A stretch of DNA of 64,000 nucleotides, taken from assembly GCF_041260155.1 (NCBI RefSeq), contig NC_091929.1:28966462-29030461 (forward strand), written 5' to 3'. How positions within the stretch are numbered: position 1 is the first letter of the stretch; each line of letters starts with the position of its first letter. The position numbers and the translations under genes were made by a program. Of the stretch, positions 23,501-32,800 are shown one piece after another. The DNA is from Ptychodera flava (lineage: Eukaryota; Hemichordata; Enteropneusta; Ptychoderidae). The notes beneath the pieces are model-generated. The model did not search any database. It had not been told where the DNA came from and saw only the letters and a list, made by a program, of their open reading frames with translations.

Positions 23501-25836
23501 CATATGCAAGGATGGAAAGCTATTGCCATAACCCAAAAATAAATTTCATATCATCTATCTAGCAAATAGCTGGACATTCTTTGAAAACAAGGACTTAAAC
23601 TATTCTATAATAGGATCTTAAACAGTCCTACCGTATATCTGTGTCCTGTTACTGTATCTGATAGAACACAAGATGTAATTAGAAAACTGGAATGGACTCT
23701 GACTCGGGGGATAATCAAATTTACAAAGCCTGTTAGTCCGTATCCTCCACTGCAATCTTTCTGCAGGAAAGCGCAGTGTGCTGGTATTTCAATTTGACAA
23801 GTGTTAAGATGTTCAGAGGGTGAGCTCACTTACAAAGGTCAACATCGGTGACCCCTGTGTGTATCATGTGTGTGCTAGAATTCACCGACACAACGCTCTT
23901 GAATCAACGGGAATGACAACTGCATGTTAAAATAATAAGAAGTAACCTGCTAAATAGATTCCAATCCTTGTTCTTTTGACCAGTCATGAAAAAAGGGTAG
24001 GTATATTGATAAGTGATATGCTTTCCTATTTATCATTACATACACATTATATTTTTTTCATTTTCACCCTTTGAGCTTTATGCTGCACATAGTCATACAT
24101 GTATGAACATAATGTACACATTCAAAATACTGAAATTTTGTTTTCAAAATAAAAAAGGGTGCTAGTGCAAACACAATGGAAATACAGCATTTTCCTTCAC
24201 ATACGTAGGTCTGCACTAACCATCATACTGTAACAACAGGTTTGGGCCGACTCATTGTGATAAAATGCTGTAATTTTTCCGACCAAAATTTGAATGCATT
24301 TTACCAATTTTGATGAATTTTTCTGAAAACTTTTGATAATTTTGGACCAAATTTACATCAAATTTTATTGGCTACTTTCTTTTAAATTTGGGCAAAGATC
24401 TGACAAAAATTGACAAGGGCACTTTTTGTAAAGGCAACACAAATTGACTTTGGCGCTGAAACGGTTAAGCCTACTCTCTCATTAATTATAGTTAAATCAG
24501 AGCTGATGATTAAAATGGAAGAAAATATTGTTCACATACTAAAACACAACCACTCATAATTATGGCTTGTCCACTTCCCTAAAATAATAATAATAATAAT
24601 GAATGTCAAACATCTTTAGTATTTGTGCTCATGAAACTTTCAAATAAATCACAGGAAATTTAATAACCATAACATGAATCTTGATTAAAAAATATTTAGT
24701 TAGCTAAGCAGACTCTTTCAAAATAATAACCAACTCATGTGACTGAAATAATATCCACCTAGCTGATTCATTTAAAAATACTATTTTAGCATACAATGCC
24801 AGATTTCATATTTAAAAACATTTGCTTCAATCTAACTATATTAAAATCACAACCCACACACATGTACTGTAAAAGTAGACATTGTCTGTTGGCTTACAAC
24901 AGGCTATTGAAAGAAAGGAATGTAATGTTGAAATACATCTTGATTTTACTGGAAGAAACGGAAACGATGTCTGACATTGCAAACTGGTGTCATTCCAAAA
25001 ATACATCAACAATACCCTTCAGACTTCGCTTCATGAAGCCCTATCACTTCTGTCAGCTGTGCAAGCCATAATACGCTTTTCGCCTTTCAAAGCAAGGTGA
25101 AAAGTTCAGAGTTCCCTAAACGGTAACAAAGCAGTTTTTCACTAACGACAAAACTATCTCACATACCAGTCTGAACAGAAGAATAGAAATGAACATAGCA
25201 TCGCTATCACCCCCACATACTTCCCCCTCCCAACAAACAAACCTCCATAAAAAGGGGAACATCGAGCCTTACCAGATCTCTTCCTATAGAACTACGAAAG
25301 TGAGAAATAAAATCTGAAAATGTTTTTGATAACTGAGCTCTTTCAAAGGACATTCAATGAAGGAAAGGTTTATGTCAAGCTACTGACTGACATCTGAGTG
25401 TCCCACTCTTCACTGGAGAGTCATCTACAGTGAAAAGCGTTACTCACACAACAACTGAAGTGAAGGTCATCTGGTAGGCAAAGCCATTCGCTACCGTTTG
25501 AAAAGTTTGAAAAAAGGTGAAAGAAGACTTACCCAGTGGCAGTGGTTCTTCACGAAAATCTCTGTCTCGGCTCTCTCTGCAATCTTGTGATTGGTAGTCA
25601 ACCTGGAAGAGGACAGGAAAATAGGTAAGGGTGTTATCAACACACGGTGTGAAGACCAAACTGTCCTGGCTCTCACTCAATGGCATAGGGTTATCCGGTA
25701 CTATCTCTCTCTATGACTCAAGTCACCTACGAGAGATATGAACTTCTCAGCACACAACTCGACAAAAACTTTTGATCTAAAAATTCACTAAAATTTTCGA
25801 TCAACCGTTTACCTCGATGTCGGCACTCGCTGGCAT
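8282..25836 (-). CDS. BCL2L14: Bcl-2 family protein, BCL2L14 (Bcl-G)-like, multi-exon
   Basis: The gene runs right to left, and the introns are included in this span. Bcl-2 proteins bind one another through BH3 helices in a hydrophobic groove at mitochondria and other membranes; Bcl-G in mammals is a divergent member whose apoptotic role is debated. The call rests on the last resolved exon, with FKDVAQTVIG, TSWKELALVLRLTRDAI (BH1-like) and FAEWISSQGGW (BH2), and on LRDHGD (BH3) placed about 25 residues before the FKD motif, matching Bcl-G spacing from family knowledge. The N-terminal ~500 residues are low-complexity, lysine-, serine- and acid-rich, and much longer than in mammalian Bcl-G (about 330 residues in all). 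No C-terminal membrane anchor is seen. Exon junctions 13852/13194, 12664/12269, 12129/9965 and 9138/8530 agree in phase. Junction 9776/9268 does not, and the final exon is unresolved. The orthologue name is moderately sure; Bcl-2 membership is strong. Confidence 0.75.
9138..9268 (-). CDS. BCL2L14: Bcl-G-like exon with BH3-like motif LRDHGD
   Basis: 131 bp between a good acceptor (ttttcttctccag) and donor (GTG|gtacgt). It starts with two bases completing a codon and ends in phase 0, fitting the next exon. It encodes IEIEQPDGNFEKEEEPLNFT and then ARMLGLRLRDHGDRRSSSEV. LRDHGD fits the LxxxGD core of BH3. The preceding exon ends with two spare bases, which does not fit this start, so either an exon of 3n+2 bases is missing between them or one exon carries an indel in this assembly. 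Confidence 0.75.
9528..9620. mobile_element. 93-bp foldback element in an intron of the Bcl-2-like gene
   Basis: AATGTACACCTACATT...TATGTACATAACA on the left is mirrored by TGTTATGTACATA...AATGTAGGTGTACATT on the right, pairing over almost the whole length with few mismatches. It is a full-length hairpin, non-coding, inside the 9.27-9.77 kb intron. It may be a very small MITE or a hairpin RNA locus. Confidence 0.8.
9776..9965 (-). CDS. BCL2L14: Bcl-G-like exon with alpha1/second BH3-like helix
   Basis: 190 bp, acceptor cgcacaccaacag, donor GAAGA|gtaagt. It encodes LSSEEEYKPFKDRSEKEKEK and then LYEKIAARLSAIGDRVAVDH. IAARLSAIGDRV matches the BH3 pattern well (small or hydrophobic residues at the usual spacing, then GD). 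By position it corresponds to the first helix of Bcl-G rather than to its BH3, so its role is open. It starts with two bases, matching the phase-1 end of the exon at 12129. It ends in phase 2, which conflicts with the exon at 9268. Confidence 0.82.
11440..11672 (-). mobile_element. Family A TTAA MITE (copy 2, reversed)
   Basis: A 233-bp copy in reverse orientation with ends TTAACCCTTTGAGAG and GGCGCTCAAAAGGTTAA. It sits inside the 9966-12128 intron of the Bcl-2-like gene. Its body shares TTTTGGACCAAATGCACATC and AAAAATTGACTTTGGCGCTC with the other copies. Confidence 0.8.
12129..12269 (-). CDS. BCL2L14: Bcl-G-like exon, acidic linker
   Basis: 141 bp, phase 1 at both ends, acceptor ttcattttacag, donor GAAG|gtaagt. 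It encodes EMTNVDIFHTDTGITEALEM and then ELDRDLRIRHDSAGDLPSDV and a short glycine- and acid-rich tail. No domain is recognised; it looks like a disordered linker. Its place in the gene rests on strand, splice sites and matching phase with both neighbours. Confidence 0.75.
12664..13194 (-). CDS. BCL2L14: Bcl-G-like exon, low-complexity region
   Basis: 531 bp, phase 1 at both ends, acceptor tgttctctcaccag, donor AACG|gtatgt, open throughout. It encodes about 177 residues beginning DAITPSSLSSNDILESDSAT, with a lysine/tyrosine-rich patch (SKKTKKYKKHRGYDD), repeated SPDA/TPDA-type phosphosite-like motifs, and an arginine/proline-rich end (RPRVRGPARP). No known domain; probably disordered and a target for proline-directed kinases (inference). 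Confidence 0.78.
13852..14618 (-). CDS. BCL2L14: Bcl-G-like exon, long basic/acidic N-terminal region
   Basis: 767 bp, acceptor ctgttttcttcccag, donor TCAG|gtaagg. The open frame needs one leading base, that is, a previous exon ending in phase 2. An internal ATG at 14581 in good context (purine at -3, G at +4) would start MATTPVLSSDVVEDSGCFEE and could be the true or an alternative start. Features in order: KVKEEAEKVLDVFLKRSLSM, an acidic tract (EDDVDDDEDSEP), a serine/lysine stretch KKKHSFSSFAKSIQNFLKSP, and a very lysine-rich stretch (KEADKKEKEKEHKK, KKFAKKEKRKASKE). Coiled-coil or nuclear-localising tendencies are possible; no named domain. Confidence 0.8.
16312..16398. mobile_element. TTCACC-type TTAA MITE (diverged copy)
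   Basis: About 87 bp sharing GACAGGTCC, CACCAT..AACAATGGATTTGGG and CCAAACCATTGGTGGTGAAAGGG with the complete 93-bp element at 29240-29332. The left TTAA is lost here. It lies inside the long intron of the Bcl-2-like gene. Confidence 0.7.
16614..16781. repeat. Two-copy ~84-bp tandem duplication
   Basis: CAATTCATGCGCACTGnTACAGTAC followed by TTCATTCAAATACCA and a GATGCCG block appears twice, offset by about 84 bp. Both copies are non-coding. Confidence 0.8.
21735..22130. repeat. Two-copy ~222-bp tandem duplication
   Basis: The block containing CAGACAATAGTTCCAT, ATAAATCATCAT, AACAGTAC and CTGATAAAAATCT at about 21785 recurs at about 22007 with moderate divergence. No coding frame is shared. 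Confidence 0.75.
24190..24265. mobile_element. TTCACC-type MITE fragment
   Basis: A diverged fragment of the 93-bp family: GTCTGCACTAACCAT..ACAGGTTTGGGCCGACTCATTGTGATAAA compares with GTCCGCATTCACCAT..GGATTTGGGCCAAACCATTGGTGGTGAAA at 16.3 kb. It directly abuts a family A copy. Confidence 0.5.
24255..24468 (-). mobile_element. Family A TTAA MITE (copy 3, reversed)
   Basis: A reverse-orientation copy whose right end reads AAATTGACTTTGGCGCTGAAACGGTTAA. The left terminus is degraded. Body phrases TTTTACCAATTTTGATGAA and TTTTGGACCAAATTTACATC match the family. Confidence 0.75.
25167..25170 (-). CDS. BCL2L14: Candidate 4-base microexon (ACTG)
   Basis: On the minus strand a pyrimidine-rich acceptor, ttcatttctattcttctgttcag, is followed by ACTG and a strong donor, gtatgtgag. 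Exon 25533-25602 ends in phase 1 and exon 14618 needs phase 2, so inserting exactly these four bases restores one open frame (PLPL-D-W-ENLQEV). This is a phase argument only. Microexons this short are rare, and translation could instead begin at the ATG at 14581. Confidence 0.35.
25533..25602 (-). CDS. BCL2L14: Bcl-G-like second exon
   Basis: 70 bp with a strong acceptor (cctattttcctgtcctcttccag) and donor (CTGG|gtaagt). In phase with the ATG of the exon at 25836 it encodes VDYQSQDCRESRDRDFREEP and then LPL. Assignment to the Bcl-2-like gene is by strand, position and lack of any other minus-strand gene between. It could be a 5' exon with an upstream ORF if the start is at 14581. Confidence 0.65.
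25813..25836 (-). CDS. BCL2L14: Candidate first coding exon (MPASADIE)
   Basis: ATG at 25836 in good context (A at -3), eight codons, then donor GAG|gtaaac. It joins the 70-bp exon in phase 0. The 5' UTR would extend right toward 25.9 kb. Alternative: the exon is untranslated or carries a short upstream ORF. Confidence 0.55.
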
Positions 25837-26871
25837 GCTAAATAGGTTCCTTGCTCCAAATTTCGGATTTCGTTGATACGTACGACGTATATGATCGACC
25901 TCCTGGTTGGTATCGACACTAAACTATGTATGAGGCAACGCTAAGCGGCGCCGTGTCTTTTATTCGAAAAAGCGGAAGTTGGTGGCATTACGTTTCCGCG
26001 AATTGGGTATTTCCCCGTAGTTAGGTAAAAGGGTTCAGTTTGTTGGCAAGTGACGTTATAAAGAAACTGATAACTTTCAACCAATATAAACTTTGCAATG
26101 AGGTGTAGGCGTGTGCCACTATTTTTGGAGACCGACCGACCGTAACATAAATACCACAGGAGCGAAGCCCCGTCGGGTAATGAGTCTTGTTGGGTCCCGT
26201 CAGAGGGACTTTCGATTTTCACACTTTCGTCACGCCAGTCGGTGCCAAACTTCTTGGCTTGCATCATATCGTAAAACCCTATTTACTGCCGAGCTCTCCA
26301 TGAGGGATCTGACCAATTCACTAAAAATTCTGTAAACTGTTCTGGCACATTTTACCGCCGAAAATGTTGGTGCTGTAAAATTCCAACAAACATTTATCAC
26401 CACTTCAGATCAGCGGCAGAACAAGTTTAGTCAGTTGACGGGTTTTCTGAAATCCTACCTGCCATATTACTTTTTTTCTTCAAAAGCAGCTCCAAGATGT
26501 CTCCATAATTATCAAGAAAACGATGATCTCATATATGACTAATCGTTGGCTGCGTGAAGTACTTCTGTTAGACCTCTCTCCTCATGAAATATTACAGCAG
26601 AAGCATTCGCTTTCGTGCTTGGCGAACCGGAAGAATCTTGCAGCTGCAGTTCTTGTAGCCTCGAGTTTCGCGAGACTTCCAATTTGTTGCACTCTTTTCC
26701 CAAACGGAAAGGAAATAATGTTTTTTCATATACAAGATTCTTGTTCATATTCGTTAACACGGCGAAAAAAAATCAATTTTTCACTAAAGAGACTGGAAAT
26801 TCGAAAATTATAGTCTAGAGTAATACTGTCACGAGAGTACAAACAATCAAACAACTTATTATGTATTCAAA
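25837..26871. promoter_or_regulatory. Likely bidirectional promoter, Bcl-2-like gene / MRPL23
   Basis: About 1 kb separates the first exons of two divergent genes, a common arrangement for housekeeping genes. ETS-type motifs are present: GCGGAAGT at 25972-25979 and ACCGGAAG at 26626-26633. ETS (GABP) sites are typical of mitochondrial ribosomal protein promoters (family knowledge). Open frames of about 100 codons inside this gap have no recognisable content. No clear TATA box is seen. The transcription starts are not visible from sequence. Confidence 0.55.
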
Positions 26872-26888
26872 ATGTCGCGGTTCATGAG
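26872..26888 (+). CDS. MRPL23: MRPL23 exon 1 (MSRFM)
   Basis: ATG TCG CGG TTC ATG AG followed by donor gtaagc. The 17 coding bases end in phase 2 and join G of exon 2 to give arginine. Context AAAATGT has A at -3. The start is chosen because it is the only short exon upstream with correct phase and a strong donor, and the family starts with a similarly short leader before the YRL motif. Confidence 0.8.
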
Positions 26889-29800
26889 GTAAGCATGGCT
26901 GACTATGTTTCACAATTAATTTTATTTCAAGGCCTCCGCAGCACGATGATTGTCTTCCAAATATATAGTTAGCATTATAGCAATTCTAAACATCCAAGAT
27001 TGGTTTTCTATTTATTGTTGAAAGCTACGATCGCTGCTATTGTTAATAGGTCATAAGGGGTTGCGTCGTCGGTATTGGCTATGATGTGTGTGGTTGTGTG
27101 TACGGTACTACTTGCTGCGAATCCGTAGCCTTTGCCACTCGGGTAGCTTGGTCATTGGAGTGGCTAGAGAACATGTCAAGGAGTGGCAGGGCTCGTTTTC
27201 GCAGCAACGGTACTGCTAGTATCAGCTACTAGTACATGTATTAGGTACGAAGGGCTCTCGGAGAGTCCAGCGTACCATAGTAAAACATGAGCAGAAGGCA
27301 ACCGCCGTGTGACCAGAATGTACGCGAGTTTCTAAAATAGGTGTGACTAGTCACGATGACCTAGTCCTGCGAAGCCGCTTTGTCGTGTTTGTGTTATCGT
27401 GACAGGACAATGTGCTGTTGCACTTTCTTTTTCAATATCCGGAAAACGGACTGCTTCATTCATGCCGGTTCATTTGCAAACGCAAACGGAAACATTGCAC
27501 TTGCTACTTTAATTAATTTGTTTTTACACACTATTGCTGAGGTTATTGATCATATATTTGATAACGAGGGCGTGTCGAAAGTGAACAATGGTGTAGGTAG
27601 CTGGCGACAGTGGCGAGTTCTGATAAAGATATTTTTGCCAAGTACATTGTACTTCCTTGTTTTGTTAATAATACATGACAGTGTGCTCACATATAGTTAA
27701 CGTTATCTTGGCACAGTACCCATCAATTCAGCCCCAAAGCTTACATTTTTCTCCTGCAGCGTAAAACTTGATACACTTCACGTAATGGTAATAAGTACAA
27801 TCACGGTAGAAAATCTGACATGCGTTTTATGAAGAGTGCACCATTTGTAAATCTGTAGCATTTATGATAGGATTTTATCAGTGCAATGGCAGTAACAATT
27901 AACACAATTAGTTTGAACCTTTGTGGGCGTATCTCAGTTATTTTGGACTGCAGTTAGATTCCTGCAAAGTGCCAATGATCATGATTTCATTTGAAGGGGG
28001 TTAAAAAATCTACACTTAGCTTTCGGGTAAATATAGTAGAACCTATTATGTCCTTAAAGTTCTCATTTTTTTATTGCAGAAATGTTGCAATCATTTTTCA
28101 TAATAACAGAATTTTCAGTTTCCCCTGAAGTGGTAGAATACAAACTGAGAAAACAAAAGTTGTAAGAGGTAACACAAGGAAAGAGTTATTCCCACAGACT
28201 CACCTCAAGCCACCTTCCCCCCAAAAATGATGAAATTACTCAGGGTAAATAAAAAAAAACATTTCAAAGAAGTATACAATTTAGTGAACCAGTTTCTTTG
28301 AATTTTATGTTCGCAAAAAATGTCATTGTTATTGTTGTATCGCTAATGATCTTTCATTAAGATATTTGAGTGAATGTTGTTAAAAGTTTGTTACTTCATC
28401 TTTTTCCGTAGAACATGTATGGTATCCTGGATCAAATTTTTCCTGAAATCTGTTTTCAAGACATTTGTGCACGCTTATCAAAGTCACATAGCCCACACAG
28501 TAGTTTTCCTGCATGTCTACACGTTTTCTTATCAATTTCACTCAGTCAGTCTGACAGTACGTGACATAATTTCCACCTATCTATGATGACGTTATGGTGG
28601 AAGTAGTGAAGTATTATGGGGTTACCACTCTTCTACAAGTCACCTGCTTAGGTTCCATGGCCACACAAATAGTACCTGACATTAAGTAACCATGGATACG
28701 CCCCATCTCATCAAACCATTGTAGATAAGGTGTCCTAAAAATATAATCGTTTCCTTACATTTCGAAACCATGGATATGCCCTCAGATCATTGTAGATAAA
28801 GATGCCATTCTAAAAATATAATCTTTACCTTGCATTTGTTAGCCATGGATATACCCAGTCTCATCAAACCATTATAGATAAGATGTTTTTCTGAAAATAT
28901 CATCAATTCCTTATATCTGGAAACCATTAATACGCCTTGTCTCATCAAACCATTGTAGATGATGTCATCGACTCTAAAAGTATAATCTTCATCTTACATT
29001 CAGTAACTATGGATATGCCCTGTCTCATTAAACCATTGTCATTCTAAAAATATAATCTTCAGCTTTAACCCTATTTTTGCATCGCCCAAACTCTTCATTA
29101 TCTATAGTAAGTGTGGATACAGGGAATTTAAGTCAATAGGTTACAGTCCAAATCCTGTAGAATACACCTCAGTGACAGATATTCAGACTGTCAAATTGGT
29201 TTTTTTCCTTTTCTGATCTACCACTTTTGGGGGCTCATTTTAACCCTTTCACCCCCAGTTCCCTGTATACAGGTCCAACTTTACCATAGAAAACAATGGA
29301 TTTGGGACAAACCATGGTGGTGAAAGGGTTAAAGCTCTTGGAGTAAGAACAATTTTCACCGTCTTATTTTTTTGAAAATCAAATAAATTATTTTTCCCCA
29401 TAGAGTTAACACAGGGATTGCGACCATTTTGAATTACAAATATTGGTCAGTGCTCGGTAATTTGTTTCTCCAGCACCAAACTTTGCACAATTACACCTGA
29501 CTTTTATTCTTGATTTTGAAAGAGAATGATTGTAAGTTTCTCGAGGAAAGTTTGAGCAAAGATGTAAATTTGATACTACTGTAATGTATCATTTCCTCCA
29601 AATATCACCCATGTTTACTGTCACTCCTTTTCCTCAGTTAAAAGCAGTATTGAACCAAAACCATACCATTTGGCTTGGTCTGTTCGAAAAGCTTTCGTGT
29701 ATGAAAATCATGTTTACGGTATCTGTGATTTCAGGGGCCTTCAAATGTTCAACATATTGTGCTTCACTAGTTTTGACGAACTTGACCTGATGGTGAAATA

Positions 29801-32800
29801 TGAACTTGGCAGGAAAAGGGTTAAAGATGTATACTCGCGTGGAAAATGCTGGAATGCCGAAGAAAAGGCACTCTTGCAAAATACTGGAACAACTGAATTA
29901 TTCATGTGAACATGTTTTAACTTTCATCAATCATCAACGTACCCTAGATACAGTGTTTACATTGGTCGTAGGGGTCCCTGGCAACTCTTGAGCCGAGTTC
30001 TGATGACTGCCTCCCATTAATAAAACAAAGTGCCCCACAGTTTCACTGCTTAACTTAGAATAGACTATAGTGTACATGGCTGAACCAGATAAACTTGCTT
30101 ACTTGCTTGGTTTTTATATAATTATAAGTTTAATTTAATTTAATTCAATTAATTTAATTTAATTTAATTAAGTTATTTATCAGTTTGTTTATCATTTATT
30201 TCATTTTTCAATTTGTATAACAGGTTCGGTTTTTGTGTATATTTTTGACTTGTTTATATTTTCAACAGGGTGTCCAATTATTTGTTCATAAGTTTAATAT
30301 ACGGTCCCAACTCAACAAATATATAAAGTATACTTTAATTATTACCATTGTCGGTAAAGTTTGCTCAAAACCTCTTATTTTTATTACTCAACAGCTCATA
30401 AATAAACCATTTACCACAAATGTAGAAATTTTTATTTCACACTTTGTGTAGTGTATTAAAATGAGGAAAAGTTCAAGGTCATATATATGCCAATCCTAAG
30501 AACTGTCATTCCCAGTGCCTGTATTATAGGGCTATTTTATTTTATCTAACACACACCGATTGTGATATTAATACCAGAGTTTGTGTTTTCAGTGCTGGGA
30601 TATGATGTAGTTTCTGGCATGATCTGTTGGAGACCAGAGTGTGTGTTTCAGTGCCGGGACATGTAGTTCCTAGCATGATCTGGTGGGGACCAGCGTGTGT
30701 GTTTTCAGTGCTGGGACATGTAGTTCCTGGTGTGATCTATTGGGGGAAACCCTCATGAGCAACCCTAGATTCTAGAGCAGTGTGTCATTCAAGAGCATGT
30801 TTGAACATGTCTGGGGACCCTTTGTCTGTCGATAAAGAAAGCGTGACTATTACAACTGGTGCGTCCCGTTCTACAGTAACTAAAATGACACTGTATAATG
30901 TCTATGGTGAACAGCACACATGGGTTGTTGTCATAGTTATTTAAATGCAACACTCATCAGTATGTTGTGTGATTCATCATAAGGTTTGCTATTTTTGGTC
31001 TTTCATTCATGTTTTGCTCACAGGGATGTACCGTTTTCACAACTGCCAAACAGAATGTAGGTCACAGTCACAGTAAAATCAATATTCAATGAACCTGCAG
31101 TTTAAAACTGTCTCCTACAGCTGTCTCCTGATTTACCATACATGAGTCATCAATTCAGTGCCAGTCATATTACATGGAAACAATAAAGTGATTAGGAAAC
31201 TTGAGTTTGTGGATATGTCTACGAATATTTTTGAACGCAAACAAAGTATTGAAGTTCCAGTACTCTGGCCTTGTGCATTTTTCACCTTGTCTGCTGTATT
31301 TGGAAGATATTGATTTTAGATTCTTTCATTGGGTGAAAAAAGAGCGTAGAAAGCTAGATGATAACTGCTTGGTATCTGGTGAGCTTTCACAGTATGCCCC
31401 AAATAACTGTTTTTGCTGACTCCCTGCGTCCTAAGTTTGAAGGAGGAAAGAGGAAGAGAAATGTGGCTCATGTACAGTGTACACAAGGTCAACGTCATTT
31501 GGAAGGGAGGTTTGATGAGATTTGTACCAGACTCACAATCAAAGGATGGTGAGTTCAGGACTCTGGTATGGTCAGTATAGAGCAGTCTCTTGTTCAGTAT
31601 TGAGACTGGAACATACCAGGTAGTGTTGTGCCCTTGTCCAAGTCACTTTAGGCCTCATTGGCTTGTAAGTAGATGATGGATGCTCATCATGTATATGTGC
31701 TTTTTACAATCGAATGATGGAAAAAATTATTTCATTTATATCATTTGCAAAATTTTAAATCGGAAAGACACCAGTATGTCAGAATTCTGAGAATGACGTG
31801 GAGTAGTACACGGACAGGGAAGGTTACACTCAACAAGGTAGAGTGAGTGCATTCTTTGCCATAGTGCTCATAGAGCTACGAATGGCACAAAGGTCAACAT
31901 TAAAGGAGGTCATAATCTGTTATAGGGTTAGTACGTATTATCGGAATATCGTCTCAATTTGTTCAGGGCATATAAATGGATCAAAGGTGCTGTCAGTTGT
32001 CGTTACTTTTGAATTGTTCTATCATTTGAGGAGTCCAGGTCACACTGGTTAATATCTTCAGCCATGCTCAAACAAATGTATATTTCTCATCTGCCGATAA
32101 GAAACTATAAGATAAGGGCTACTGCAGTTGCTGCTATACATTGAGCTTCTGTGAAGCTAGCCATCGTTACCTCAGATTTGGACGAAAACCACAAACTTGA
32201 ATACAGCAGATGGCAGTACCAAACCACATCAGTGTACAATGCAGCAATTGACATTGACATTATTTGAGTGTCAATTAAGGTAGTGCACACCTCAAAAGTG
32301 AAAGACTTAAACTTTTGCTCAAACTTTCGTTAAGAAACATTTCAACCATTTTCTTTCAAAATCAAGAATAAAAATCGTGGGTCAATGCACAAATTTTGGA
32401 ACTAGAGAAACAAATAACCCAAGATTTACCAATATTTGAAATTCAAAATGGCCGCCATCCCTGTTTTAACTCTGTCGAGAAAAACAAAATTTTTGAATTG
32501 CAAACAACTAAGCTGTGAAAAGTTTTCTCACACCTAGAACTTTAAAATAACCCCCCACAAGTGGTATATCAGAAGAGAATTGTGAAAGTTTGAGAGTCTG
32601 AGTGAATGTCCATCCCATTCTACCTTAAAGAATATTTTTGTTTTCTCGATGTCAAGAATAAAGAGAACTTAGTCCCTTTTAGAATAGTTGACCAAGTATT
32701 ATAAAACCATTGATTATAAGGTGGTTGGAAAGGCTAGAGCGTCAGTTATAATTTCAACAAAACTATTAAAACATAAAAGTAGTCAACATTCTCTGTGGAA

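Larger units (their letters stand above)
14619..25532 (-). other. BCL2L14: Long intron(s) of the Bcl-2-like gene
   Basis: About 11 kb without a convincing coding exon other than a possible 4-base microexon at 25167-25170. It contains two family A or related MITEs near 24.2-24.5 kb, a 93-bp-family copy at 16.3 kb, and two imperfect tandem duplications (16.6 and 21.7-22.1 kb). Several short minus-strand segments have splice-like borders but break the frame (see rejected items). Confidence 0.6.

Noticed and set aside
23834..23854. 21-base mini-exon candidate on the minus strand with gtaagt donor
   Set aside because: It does not correct the frame into exon 14618, and it gives a stop (TGT TGA) if placed after the 4-base microexon.
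25273..25291. 19-base exon candidate on the minus strand with gtaagg donor
   Set aside because: In the phase set by the upstream exon it reads a stop codon (CTA TAG).
25941..26267. 108-codon minus-strand frame in the divergent promoter
   Set aside because: Composition looks random, and it lies upstream of the first exon with no family resemblance.
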